Shown here: one piece after another, positions 23,633-35,473 of the stretch
Numbering within the stretch: the first letter of the stretch is position 1
Layout: each line of letters starts with the position of its first letter
From: Neostapfia colusana
Lineage: Eukaryota; Streptophyta; Magnoliopsida; Poales; Poaceae
Length of the DNA stretch: 64,000 nucleotides
Reading direction: 5' to 3'
NCBI GenBank assembly: GCA_030760725.1
Contig: JASWHV010000012.1
Location: 35,619,652-35,683,651 of the forward strand
Translations under genes and position numbers: made by a program
The notes under the pieces: model-generated
What the model saw: only the letters and a program-made list of their open reading frames with translations
The model's database searches: none
What the model was told of the DNA's origin: nothing

Positions 23633-26600
23633 TGTAAAATCCCAAGAAAAGGGACTTGCAAAATTTTTTCTTCACCTCACAACACCACAGTTTTTATAGT
23701 GGATATCTTAGGAAATGTGGTGAAGAGCAAGTAACCTCCATCAAAAGGGTAATTAGAGGGGAAAGCCTTCACTTCCACAAAGTAGGATTTCTACACATGA
23801 ACATGAGAGGTTGAGCTCACCCCTAGGGCTTAAAAAGTCTTGGGAGGGTTCAAGCCAAGTTTCATGCAAATCCAACACTTTTTGAGGCACTTTTGTAGGT
23901 ATTTGAAAAAGAGGCCAATTTGAATGTAAATTCAAATTGCAGCAACTTTCATCACTCAAATTCAAAAGCTAGCTTCATATTCAAACTCAGCACATTTTTC
24001 TGAGCTAGCCCGCCAAATTTCATCCCCATTGGAGTTCATCTTGTCGGGAGCCAAATTTGCAATAATTCAAAACTGAATTTGAAATTCAGTTTAAATATGA
24101 AGCAAATTGGACCAACCAAATTTCAAATTGGAGAACTTAAATTTGAACCAAAACTTGGGGGCTAAGTCTCACATTAAATTGTGAGTAGCTGGTGGGATAA
24201 TTAGCAAAAACCAGAAAAGAAATTTGGAAAAAGAAGAGAAGGGGAGGCCCACATGTCAGCTGCACACACGAGTACTCAGTCGGTTGTTGCAGCTGGGTCT
24301 AGGCTTCGTGCACAAGGCAGGGAGCGACGGCGAGCCACCGAGGCAGCAAACGGCCACCTCACGGTGCCAAAACCGCGGCTCAAAGGCCAGCGCACAGCCC
24401 ACGCCGCCCTTCCTCCTGTTTCCCAAACAAGAACCCCCCCCCCCCCCCCGACCGAGCTTCTTTCTCGGTTCCGCAAGCACAGAACGCCGACATCACTGAT
24501 CGCCGGCGTCCGGCCAGCACAGGCGCTCTCGTGCCCGGCGAACAACACAAGAAAGAACCGCCTCGAGGTACTGATCACGACCGTACCGACCTCGCTCTCT
24601 CTCTTGCACGATCGGCAGTGTATTTGAGGGATTAGTGCGTCGGGGTGTTTAGAACCGAACCGTGAGAAATCCAGAAATTCGGTGCAAGTAAGCCACCACT
24701 CCTTAGGCCGAGCTAAAGACATGATCTAGACTCGCCCACGCGTCTCTGGGATCAGAAATCATCGAATTTCATCGAGTAGGGGCGATGTTCTTCGAGCTTT
24801 TTGCATCGGCGCTGATTTCCGGTCTAGGTCACCGGTGAGGTCGTAGTTGCAGCTGTTTTCACAGAGATCGGTGCCCATATCCATGATCAGCGGGTGTCAG
24901 CGGAGCTCCCCGAGCAAACAGCATCGAAAAAGGTGTAGGGGACGCCGAGTTCGACGTCGCCGGTGAGCTTCCGGCCGCTGTTGCCGTCGGGAGCCCTGTT
25001 CTGGCCGTTGTCAAGCTCAGGTGAGGGCACCAGCGTGTTCTACGAGTCGAGTTAGGCACAGGCGGCAAGTTCCGTCGAAGGTCGAGCAGCAGAACGCCCG
25101 GCGGCGAGTATTCCGGCGAGGTGGGCGGCGGGGAGCCGCGGGAGCGCGAGGTTGAAGAAGCCTTGCGGGCCCCGTGTGTCAGTCTCTGCTGAGAGCGCTC
25201 GGGATTTGCTGCGGCACCGGGATCCCGTGTGGCTGTGCGGGTGATTCTGCGGGCTCCGGTGTGGGTTCGCTGAGAAGCTGACACGTAGCCGGGGGACCCC
25301 ACCCGCAGAGTTTAAATTTTATTCGAATTTCCAGTTTAGTTCAAACTTCAAATGAATAGAACTTTGGCTAGGAAACTCCAAATTCGATGAACCAAATTTT
25401 GCTGAATTCAGAATTCTGAGTACTTTCCAGCAATACCAAATTCAACTCATGAAAGTGAATAGTTTTCCAGAATTAAATCCCTAAAGTTTAAACTGTTGGG
25501 AATTTTATCTGGAGAACTACTTTATGAAAAATTCTGAAATTTGGCTGAGAGGTTCATTGGAAAATCCCTGAACCCCAGTAAAATTTTCAGACTCATCCAA
25601 GTTCGTTTAGTTACCCTAATGGGGTGATTAAAAGAACTGCCCTGAGAAAATAGAAAAATGTACAGAAACATTTTTCAGATTTTCTCAAATCTTAATTAGG
25701 GCATAATTTTCTGTAGAGTTCTTCAAATGACATGAAACCAACCCCATTAGAACCATCCTAAATTCTAGTTTCCAGAAAGTAAGGGTGGGAGCCATGAAAA
25801 ACCCTGGAATTACTTAGAGGCTCAAAGATTGACCAAATAGGCTTTTATTTGTACAAGGTTCAATTGAACTGTGTTTCAAATAAAACTAGGTCACAACTCT
25901 GGTTAGGACCCTACCAATCCACCATAAAAATTTCAGAACCAAAGGGGAGGGCTAGCTAGAATTATTAGCAATTATGTATTCAAGTTCACACATTGCATTT
26001 AAATTAACATGTAGTATTTCATTAACGTGCAGTCGCTGAAGGCGAGGAAACTCCGGAGGTTCTTGACTTCCTGCTTCCAGAGGAAGAACTGACTCCTAAC
26101 CAGCAGCAACGAGGCAAGCCCCAGTTTGCATTAACCTTTTATAAGTTTTACTTTGTTTACATGTGTCATATGAAGTATGATGGTGCATTAGGTATAGGAT
26201 GGATGGAACCCCACTTGCATAACCAGAATTTTTCCCTAAGAGTGAGGGTAGTGTCTAAGACCTCGAGTAGACAGGCTATGCTTAAATGTTTCATAGGACT
26301 TCGGTACAAGTCGAGTAGTTGGAATCTACTCGCGAGATAGGCTTGGGACACACGGGTTCGGTGGAGTGATGTGAGATCACTTTAGTAATGAAAATGAGAC
26401 TTGGCAGGGGTTAGGGCGCAGCAAGAGAGAGTCTTGTGTGCGCGGCCCTGCCCGTGTCGATTGAGGACCGACACCTGTGCGGCCCACGCTGATCAAGTTT
26501 GAACGTACGGAAGGCATATCGGATATATGGGCCCCGATAAATCGATGTAGCCTAAACCTCCGGGCGTCAAGGCATAGCACACCGATTTATAGGTGTAGGT

Positions 26601-27495
26601 TGAGGGCAGCAAGGTGGAAATCTGCCAACGGGCATAGAGAGATGCTCCGTGTGGGGAACCTCCTGCTCGTTTCGGTGCGACCGGTTCGACGTTTGGGCTC
26701 TTGGGTGAAAGGTTGTCCCGTACGACATTGAGTGAGCGTGCTGTGCAGCTCCACGGATGGGCGTACGTGATGTGCTCTTTGGGTTTCCCTGCAGGTGTAT
26801 ATCGAGTCGATTCGCTGTCCCTCGCGGTGAAGAGTACCACTTGGTCACTGAGTCGTGACGTAGACTAATGTATGAAATATGGTGATTCAATACTGCTGAT
26901 ATGATATAACATTGTATTGCTCCATGTTTGCCACCAAATATTGCTTACTAAATTTCAGCTTCCTGAACTGTTAACTTGTTGCTAAAAGTTGAACTAAGGA
27001 TGAACTTGTAGGCGAGTCCATTTGTTGCAATATGACTATCCTATGTCATAGTACACCTCATGTAGAGTTTCATGCTTAGGTGAGTCGGTTAAGCCTTGCT
27101 GAGCCTTCGTGCTCACGGTTGCTGCTTAAGTGTTTTTCAGGTGAGGAGCCACCCACGGACTCGGAGTACGAGTCCACCGGCAAGGGTTACCCTCCGTCAG
27201 GGACTACGGCTGAGTGGGAGCCGTACATGCCGCGCTGAGCTGAGACGTGCAGCTAGTGTGGGTTGCCCTAGGGCTGGGCAACCGACTTTTGCTAGATAGG
27301 CGGGCGTGAGTTGTACAAAAGAAACTTCCGCTGTGTAATAAAGACCCTAATTTGTAACTGAGAAGTGTACTACTTTGTACATTCAGTTTGTTTTCCCATG
27401 TAATATAATGTGTTCTTCTGACGTGTGCTGTCGGGTGTCGCATCGCGCGGCACCACCCTCTGCGATCCTGGATGAGCGGATTCCGGTCCGCCACA
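23633..27495 (+). repeat. Element C 3' LTR
   Basis: 3,863 bp, TGTAAAATCCC to CCGCCACA. It is clearly diverged from B's LTR in the GC-rich block, with a run of 16 C at 24434-24449 where B has 14 G. The exon-like pair is at 26033-26113 and 27141-27238, with hairpins at 26312-26332 and 27100-27115. Confidence 0.95.
26033..27238 (+). other. Candidate spliced acidic mini-ORF in C 3' LTR (exons 26033-26113 and 27141-27238)
   Basis: Exon a is one codon longer than in B (81 bp) yet keeps phase 1 and the donor CGAG|GCAAGC. The peptide reads EETPEVLDFLLPEEELTP. Exon b ends at TGA 27236-27238. The indel is a whole codon, and most exon a differences from B fall on third positions. Confidence 0.42.
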
Positions 27496-27776
27496 GAAAT
27501 TACCTTCCATGCAAACTTGGTAGCTAAAGAGTGTATTAAAGAATTTGTTTAAATTGGAAATTCATATATAGTGTGCAAACAGAAATCTGAATACAAAAGT
27601 TAGAAATCATATACATATGTTTAAAAGTGCATGTAGGCTAAAAATCAACACATCTAGAGTAACCACAACACTTAGAAATGTGAATGATTATCATATGCAT
27701 GTATGTGTGGAGTGAAAGTGTGAACTATGTCTTATGGATTGTTGTTTTCTTTTGCTATGTGTGTTGGCATGAGTAG

Positions 27777-28994
27777 AACCTGCCCCAGAGCAAGTTCTTC
27801 CCTTCCAAGATCAAGACTTTCCATTCCCAGAGCAGCAGGAAGAAGGCAAGTGTCCTTGACCACTTTGATCCTATGCTAGGATGCGTAGATAGAATTATTT
27901 GCATTGTCAATTGAAATATGAAACCCATGCTAGGAAGTTTCCCTAGAATTGCATTACCTTGTTTCCTTGTAGCTTGGGTTGGGATTTATTTTATCATGTC
28001 ATTCATTCATATAACTTATGCTTAGCCATGCTTAGAATGGGATAAGTGGGATATGAGATCATCAATTTATTTACCTTACTCTTGAATGAGATATTATGAG
28101 TTATGTAGAGGTAGGGATTGAGGCAAGTTGGATGATTTGGTTGGTGCTGGGTGCACGAGACTCGGGTTTGTGTTTAGTACTTGCCTGGATCCTAAGGACC
28201 GGTTCATGGAGCATGTAACCTGGCTTTACCGTGCCAACCACATGCTGAGATGGGGCAGCTTGGCCAATTAATTAGGTGTATCCCCGACGTAGTGTGTTGG
28301 ATGGTGCGGGGAATAGGTGTCAGCTGGACTACCATATGAACCGCAAGGCTCAAGAGGGGGCCACTGCAGCGTGGTTGGAGCCTCTTGTATGTTGTTAGGG
28401 GTGAAACCTCAGTGGGCCCATGCTCGTCGGGAATCCCTTTGTAAAGGCTTCGTAGTGATCTCCTGGCTACACACCTGGGAAGTGTGAATGTGGTTCGTAG
28501 CCACTGGCATAATGGAGGTTCTTTTAGTCCACCCGGCAACGGGGGATGAAATCACTACATGTGGGTACAGTGGTGCAAACTCTGCAGAGTCAAAACCGTC
28601 ATGACAGCCGTGCTCACGGTCAAGAGCGGCTTGGACTTATTCATGATTAGAGGATGATGACTTTGGATGTTGTGGATGTTAAGCGGGGAGCTGAACATTG
28701 GAAATGATGTTATGGTTATTTGATTATGATGAAGGGTTGGGAGATTGGGACCATTTCACCTATGTAGTAATGTAGGTGCTTAATAAGCTAGGGTAATATG
28801 TATTAATTGCGTAGTGCTTTAACCATGAGTTCAACCTCTCCTTGCCATAGCCATGCATGACATAATCTTTCCCACACTTGCTGAGTACCAACGGTACTCA
28901 ACCTTGCATATTTGTTGGTTTAAATTGCTGCTCAGGTCAAGGAGATGAGGTGGTGTTTAATGATCAAGACTTCGGACCCGAAGAAGGATTCTAG
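27777..28994 (+). other. Candidate spliced acidic mini-ORF in D 5' LTR (exons 27777-27845 and 28936-28994)
   Basis: Exon a follows GAGTAG, reads PAPEQVLPFQDQDFPF and ends GAAG before the strong GC-donor match GCAAGTG. Exon b follows CTGCTCAG and reads VVFNDQDFGPEEGF then TAG at 28992. Phase is 1, as in the other families. DQDF occurs in both exons. No ATG precedes it in frame. Confidence 0.4.
28882..28900 (+). other. Conserved pre-acceptor stem-loop (D 5' LTR)
   Basis: TGAGTACCAACGGTACTCA: perfect 8-bp stem, 3-nt loop, preceded by CACACTTGC. Copies: 38059-38077 and 60585-60603; other families use different paired bases. Confidence 0.6.
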
Positions 28995-29245
28995 GTTCAT
29001 GGAGTCCCCCGGGCAACGCCTGTGACGGAGCCCACAAGAATAATATTTCCGCTGCTAGTTTATTTTATGTTATGAACTTATTATCATCCATCAAGACATG
29101 TGCTATGTAAGACTTATTTATATTCGATACCTGGCTTGTGATAAATGATGCTTCACTATTTGTCATCACATGTATGAGAAAATGATCCTGGCATACATGT
29201 GATATTCACTCGGTTGTTCTTCGGAGAAACCGGGTGTGACAGAAG

Positions 29246-29258
29246 TGGTATCAGAGCC
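29246..29258 (+). other. Primer-binding site, initiator tRNA-Met (D)
   Basis: TGGTATCAGAGCC lies 4 bp after the LTR end. Confidence 0.95.
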
Positions 29259-29460
29259 AAGGTTGCCCGTAGGAACGTGGACCTAGTTAGAAATGGACGT
29301 ATTTAAGGACCCTATTTTCTTAAAAACTATTTTTACAAAGGTGTGGGTTGAAACGTTTTATTTAATGGGGTCATTTTATTCATCTTACCCAACTTTTATT
29401 CAAAACAGGATTTTTGTTTAATATCTTATCTAACTTAAGTTTAAATGCTTTATGTTTTAG

Positions 29461-30231
29461 ATGGTTCGCACGATCCGCACCGCTCGCAAGTCCACCGGAG
29501 AGAGAGTTCCCGTAGTTGCCCTTGCCCTGAGAGAGGAGAACCGTCCGGTGACGTACCTCTCCTACGGATTGGCAGTAGGAGGCTTGTTGCGCCGTCTTCG
29601 ACGCATGCTCCAAGCCGCCGGCAATACGGGCAAGCTAATCATACACTACAGCTCCACCCGGACCATCCGTAAGAAGCGGGAAGAATGGAGTTCAGAAATG
29701 AGGATTATCCATGAAAATCAGCTGCTTAAGATCCACCGCTCTCCAGCTTGTCGAGCGACACAGGTCGATGCGGAGAAGGATGTCACCTGGGAGGCCATCA
29801 CCTGCCAGAGTCACATCTACCGTCGCCACCTGGACAGGACTGAGTACATGTATGTCCTCCAGCGTGAGAGTGGTACAACGGAGTACAAGTACCCGCCAGT
29901 GCAGCAGGGGACTTCCCATGAGCACATGGACTTGTGCTTGGAGGATGCTGCTATGCTCAGCACTCGACTGCAGGAGTGTCAACAGGAGCTTCAGGATGTA
30001 CGTGACACCCTGAAGGAGACTGAGGCGTTGCTTCGAGCCAGCTTGAGGGCGAGAGAAAGAGGAGATGGGAATGAACTGTGTGTCACCGTGAATGACACAT
30101 GGACTACTGACTCCCCAGATCACCGGGCGAGTAGGCGTCGCCGCACTTCTCCCCCAGCAGCCTCCCCACCCAAAGTGGAGTCAGAGGGCAGCCGCAAAAA
30201 TGAGGAAGATCCCGAGGAGCCAGCACAGTGA
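29461..30231 (+). CDS. Extra ORF of element D, unknown function, histone-H3-like N-terminus
   Basis: A complete 256-residue frame between primer site and gag, from ATG (after TTTTAG) to TGA. I do not recognise a family. Residues 1-17 resemble the histone H3 tail: TARKSTG is identical to H3 6-12, and R2, T3 and P16 also match. A basic part (about 40-75, LLRRLRRM, IRKKREEW) is followed by a central region and a coiled-coil-like stretch (about 160-195, LQECQQELQDVRDTLKETEA), then an acidic Ser/Pro tail. Compared with H (61165), residues 40-195 show about 14 synonymous and 3 non-synonymous codon changes, pointing to past selection on protein. It is intact here although gag-pol of the same element carries seven stops. 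No gag, zinc knuckle or enzyme motif is present. Chromatin or packaging roles are speculation. Confidence 0.75.
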   Translation: MVRTIRTARKSTGERVPVVALALREENRPVTYLSYGLAVGGLLRRLRRMLQAAGNTGKLIIHYSSTRTIRKKREEWSSEMRIIHENQLLKIHRSPACRATQVDAEKDVTWEAITCQSHIYRRHLDRTEYMYVLQRESGTTEYKYPPVQQGTSHEHMDLCLEDAAMLSTRLQECQQELQDVRDTLKETEALLRASLRARERGDGNELCVTVNDTWTTDSPDHRASRRRRTSPPAASPPKVESEGSRKNEEDPEEPAQ

Positions 30232-30551
30232 TACGAGTCGTGTAGAGTCCTTCCCCATAGTTCAGCAGGTTATTGAGTAGGCGAGTCAATACCTTAGTTA
30301 ATGGTGTGTTAATGTGTGGTGTGTGACGTGAGTTGTGGAAGCCATGGGCAATTGTCCACAACCTCGTCTTCAGGTTGCTTTGCTTTGATGTGTGAACCCC
30401 TATGAAATTAAAAGTGCATTTATTTTTGCGTGAGACATGAACCCTCAGAAAATATAAATACAACAAGGTCTCAAAATTTTAAAGTTTAAACAAGTAAAAT
30501 TTGTAAGCTAATACGTAATGCTTTAAATTGACATTTGGTTGATCATGATAG
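30232..30551 (+). other. Spacer between extra ORF and gag of D
   Basis: 320 bp without a convincing gene. It is conserved in H (61936-62248). It ends GATCATGATAG directly before the gag ATG, again AG|ATGG. Confidence 0.6.
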
Positions 30552-33500
30552 ATGGCCGGAAGAGGAAAGGGTCGTGGTGCCCACCCCGCCAACAACAACG
30601 ATGAGGCCGGCAACCCTCATCTTTCTGGAGGACAAGACAGGGGTGGTCGCCGTGAAGGAGTTGATCCCATCCACCAAATGCTTGAAAATCAGAATCAGCT
30701 CATCCGGAGCCTGACTAAAGTGGTGGCCAACTTGCACCAAGCTCCACCTCCACAAGCTGCACCACGCCAACCAAGGTTGAGTGAGTTTCTAGGGACTCAA
30801 CCTCTAAAGTTTGAAAGTGCTGCTGAACCTCTGGAGGCGGATGATTGGCTAAAGACCATTGAGAGCAAGATGAGGATCATACAATGCCAAGGATATGAGA
30901 GGGTGCTGTTTGCCTCTCACCAATTGCATGGACCTGCTGCTGATTGGTGGACCGCTTACGTGGCCGCCCATCATGACCCTGAGAACATCACTTGGGAAGA
31001 GTTCAAGCGTAGCTTCCACAACCATTACATACCAAGGGGTGAACTCAAAAAAAAAGAGAAAGGAGTTCTTGGGGCTGCAGCAAGGAAACATGACTGTGAG
31101 GGAATACCTCACTAAATTCACCCAACTATCCCGTTATGCCCCACGGGACATAGAGACTGATGAGCAGAAACAGGACTGCTTTGTGGAAGGACTTATAGCG
31201 GAAATGCAGTGTGCAATGTCCTCCAACGAGTATGAAAGCTTCCAGAAGATGGTGGACACAGCATTTGTTGTGGAAAGGAAGCTGAAGGCCTTGGAAAATG
31301 AAAACAAGAGGAAGGCGGGATGGTCACACCAAGCCTCGGGTAGCAACACCCGCCCACGTCTGATGCAGCAACCCGCAGGGCAGACGAGCCGTGCTGCGGT
31401 ACCCTACTCCGCGCCGAGAGGGTACAACCCGAATTTCAGGCCTCCGTCAGCACCAACACAGTCACAATGTCAGTTTGTACAACAGCCTCGCCCCGCATAT
31501 CAACCTCGACCAGCAGTACAAGGACCCCCGAACCAACCCCAAGACAACAAAGGCCAGGCACCTAAGGTCGGGGTGCAATGCTTTAACTGTGGTGAAGTGG
31601 GGCACTACGCCCATAAGTGCCCAAAGAAGAAGCCCGTGCAGCCGCAACAGCAGAACGTGATGCGAGGACGGGTGAACCACGTGACCATGGAGGAGGCGCA
31701 AGGGGCACCCGACGTGGTAGTTGGTAAGTTTCCTGCCAATTTACACATTGCAACCCTGTTGTTTGATTCTGGTGCTACCCACTCGTTCATTGCTCAAGGG
31801 TTTGTTAAGAAGCATGATCTAGCAACCACACAAATGAACCATATGCTAGCAGTGAACTCTCCAGGTGGAGAAATAAGGACAAGACAAGTGTGTCCCAAGG
31901 TGAATCTAGACATTAATGGGGTAGTATTTACTGCCAACCTCATAGTGATAGATTCCCATGGGATAGATATTATTTTGGGTATGGATTGGTTGACCAAACA
32001 TAAAGGAATCATCCATTGTTCAACAAGAATGGTGGAACTAACACACCCTAGTGGCACAAGAGCAAAGTTCATAACCACACAAGAGCCTAGGAGGGACATT
32101 AAACTCAATCAAGTTGAGGTGGAAGTGGAGGAGATCAGGATCATCAGGCAATATCCAGATGTTTTTCCGGAGGAGTTGCCAGGTATGCCTCCCGATCGTG
32201 AAGTGGAATTCGCAATTGAGCTAGTGCCTGGAACTGCTCCGATATACAAGAGACCTTATCGGATGGACTCTAAACAGCTGGAAGAACTCAAGGAACATTT
32301 AAGAGAGTTGATAGAGAAGGGGTACATTCGTCCTAGTTCCTCACCATGGGGAGCTCCAGTGATATTTGTGCCCAAGAAGGACGGAACCCAAAGGTTATGC
32401 GTAGACTACCGTGCCTTGAATGAAGTAACCATCAAGAACAAGTACCCATTACCCCACATTGAAGACTTGTTTGATCAGTTGAGGGGAGCTTGTGTGTTCT
32501 CGAAAATTGATCTCAGGTCGGGATACCACCAACTTAATATAAGGCAAACTGATATTCCAAAGACAGCTTTCGTATCTCGGTACGGACTGTATGAATACAC
32601 CATCATGCCTTTCGGACTAACTAATGCCCCGACATACTTCATGTATCTTATGAACAAGGTATTCATGGAATATCTGGACAAATTTGTGGTGGTTTTCGTA
32701 GATGACATTCTCGTCTTCTATAAAGATGAAGAAGAACATGAGAAACATCTAAGGTTGGTGTTGCAAAAGCTGAGAGAACACCAACTATATGCCAAGTTGA
32801 GCAAGTGTGAGTTTTGGCTGAAGAGAGTTCCCTTCTCAGGACATATAATCTCGGAGGGAGGAATCTCCGTAGATCCCGCCAAGATCGAGGATGTACAGAA
32901 GTGGAAGACCCCTGAGAATGTCGGGGAAGTTCGAAGCTTCTTAGGATTGGCTGGGTATTATCGACGGTTTATTGAGGGTTTCTCCAAGATCTCGAGACCC
33001 CTCACCAAACTGTTGGAGAAAGGAATCACATTCACATGGACGTCGCAGTGCGAGACAAGTTTTTAAGAGCTAAAGAAAAGATTGACAACAGCCCCAGTGC
33101 TAGTTATGCCAGATATGCAGAAGAACTTTTCGGTGTACTGCGATGCCTCTGGAAACGGGTTGGGATGTGTTCTCATGCAAGAGGGGCATGTCGTGGCTTA
33201 TGCGTCCCGGCAGCTCTAGAAACACGAGAAGAACTATCCTACACATGACCTAGAACTAGCCGCAGTGGTACACGCATTGAAGATTTGGTGGCACTACTTG
33301 ATGGGGAAGAGGACAGAGATATATATGGATCACAAGAGCTTAAAGTACATTTTCACACAGCCAGATCTCAACCTCAGACAAAGGAGATGGTTAGAGCTGA
33401 TCAACGACTTTGATGTAGGCATCAACTATCATCCTGGGAAAGCGAACGTCGTGGCAGATGCTTGAAGTCGGAAGGTGCAGGTCAATAGGTTGAGCTTGAA

Positions 33501-35022
33501 GGACATGCCTATAGAATTGAAGGAAGAGGTTATAAGACTCAACCTATGCCTGGTGAATAGTGGTGAAGCCATCGCCATGGAAGTGGACTCCACATTAGAG
33601 CAAGATATACGCAACGGTCAAAAGACTGATGAGAAGATACAAGAAATCAGAGAACTCATCAAGGATAATAAAGCCCCTGGGTTCAGAGAGGATGAACAAG
33701 GTACCGTGTGGCACGGGAAAAGAATCTTTGTGCCTGAAGTAAAGGAGATCCGTGAATTGATTTTGAAGGAGGCTCATGATTCCGACTATTCCATTCATCT
33801 TGGGAGTACGAAGATGTACCATGACCTCAAGAGCAGATATTGGTGGTATGGAATGAAGCGAGATGCCACAGAACATTTTGCCCTATGTGACACATGTCAG
33901 TTGGTGAAAGTAGAACATCAATGACCCGCGGGATTATTGCAACCACTCAAAGTGCCTGAATGGAAATGGGAAGAAATCGGTATGGATTTCATAGTGGGAT
34001 TGCCTAGGACCCAATCAGGATATGATTCGATATGGGTCATCATCGACAGGCTAACCAAGGTAGCTCATTTCATCCCCGTGAAAGAAAGCTTCGGCGGATC
34101 CAAATTGGCGGAGTTGTACATGTCAAGGATCGTGTGTTACCATGGAGTGCCAAAGAAGATAGTGTCAGATCGAGGGACACAGTTCACCTCAAGGTTCTGG
34201 CAGAAGCTGCATGAAACCATGGGAACCCATCTGAATTTTAGTTCTTCCTATCATCCCCAAACTGACGGGCAGACGGAAAGAACCAATCAGATCCTTGAGG
34301 ATATGCTGAGAGCGTGTGCACTCAAAAACAATCGGAGTTGGGATAAGAACTTACCGTATGTGGAGTTCTCCTATAACAACAACTATCAGGCTAGTATGAA
34401 GATGTCACCATTTGAGGCTTTGTATGGGAGGAAGTGCAGAACACCCCTATTTTGGAACCAAACAGGGGAAGGTAAAGTGTTTGGGCCCGAGGTACTACAA
34501 GAAGCTGAGGCGAAAGTGAGGGAAGTCTGCAACAACTTGAGGATAGCACAAACATGACAAAAGAGCTATGCCGATGTACGGAGAAGAGAGCTCGTTTTCA
34601 ACGTGGGAGACTATGTTTATCTCAAGGTGTCCCCTATTTGAGGACTTTGTCGGTTCAAGGTGAAAGGGAAGTTATCACCCCGATACATCGGACCCTTTCA
34701 AGTTCTGGAGAGGAAAGGTGAAGTGGCATATCAACTAGAACTACCGGCTCGCCTATCAGATGTGCCTGACGTATTCCATGTGTCACAGCTCAAGAAATGT
34801 CTGAGGACGCTTGAAGAGATGTTACCCATGAACGAGGTTGACGTAGCCGAGGATCTATCGTATGCCGAGCAACCGTTCAAGACTTTTGAGACAATGGAAC
34901 GCCTCACAAGGAATAAAAGAATTCGGATGTGCAAGGTGCAGTGGAAGCATCACTCGAAAGAGGAAGCCACCTAGGAGCGAGAAGACGAGCTTAAGACACA
35001 GTTTCCGGAATTGTTTTCCTAG
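30552..35022 (+). pseudogene. Element D gag-pol, degenerate
   Basis: ATG at 30552 (MAGRGKGRG, like a histone H4/H2A tail) to TAG at 35020. Gag core with LEADDWLKTIESK, then a 1-bp insertion in an A run near 31050. Zinc knuckle 31579-31620, protease DSG at 31765, RT with FVDD near 32700 (first residue V where relatives have I), RNase H about 33120-33465, integrase about 33770-34560, chromodomain about 34870-35000. In-frame stops at 33064, 33217, 33463, 33922, 34555, 34639 and 34972; most are CGA/CAA/CAG to TGA/TAA/TAG. It cannot encode enzymes now. Confidence 0.95.
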
Positions 35023-35049
35023 AACCACCAATCTCGAGGACGAGATTTC

Positions 35050-35067
35050 TTTTAAGGGGAGTAGAGC
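35050..35067 (+). other. Polypurine tract of element D
   Basis: The purine-rich stretch around TTTTAAGGGGAGTAGAGC abuts the 3' LTR. Confidence 0.8.
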
Positions 35068-35465
35068 TGTAACACCCCAAAACCTGTTAAGAGGAGAATT
35101 TAAAAATTTTTTGACGTACTGCATGTGGTGCAGAAATTCAAATTCAAATTGATATTCAAATTCAACTCAAAACAGAAAAGAAAACAAAAAAGAAAAAGAG
35201 AAAAAAACAAAACCCCCGGCCAGTGGGCCGAAACCCACCAGCCGGCCAACCCGCCCCCGCGCCAGCCCGCAGCCGCGCGCTCCCCTCTCTCTCTCACTAA
35301 CACGCGGGACCCACGTGTCATCCCTCACCTCCCGCTCGCACCAACAGCCGGACTCCTCCGCGCGCGCCCGATCGCAACCGACTCCGGAAATCCGCGTCCC
35401 CAGCCCGACTCCCGGTCCCGAACGACTCCGGCTCGATCCAAACAGACACGCCGCCCTCCCTCGTC

Positions 35466-35473
35466 TATAAAAA
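35466..35473 (+). promoter_or_regulatory. LTR TATA box of element D
   Basis: TATAAAAA about 398 bp into the LTR, within CGTCTATAAAAAC, conserved in A and H. Confidence 0.75.

Larger units (their letters stand above)
16226..27495 (+). mobile_element. Element C: 5'-truncated Ty3/gypsy chromovirus, B family
   Basis: It has the last ~989 bp of a 5' LTR, primer site, leader, nearly open gag-pol, polypurine tract and a full 3' LTR. The first ~2.9 kb of the 5' LTR are missing at the junction with A. The 3' end runs directly into the interior of D's LTR (GAAAT...), so C had inserted into D before the left side was deleted. LTR overlap differs at about 22 sites in 989 bp by eye. Confidence 0.92.
27496..29241 (+). 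repeat. Element D 5' LTR, truncated at its start
   Basis: It matches 36667-38418 and ends GGGTGTGACA. It contains the exon-like pair 27777-27845 and 28936-28994 and the stem-loop at 28882-28900. The first ~1.6 kb, including the TATA box, are missing, so this copy has no core promoter of its own. Confidence 0.92.

Noticed and set aside
28204..28539. 111-113-codon antisense frame in D/H LTRs (also 37375-37716, 59900-60241)
   Set aside because: Antisense to the LTR transcript, located in the proposed intron, with no recognisable domain; kept open only because copies are similar.
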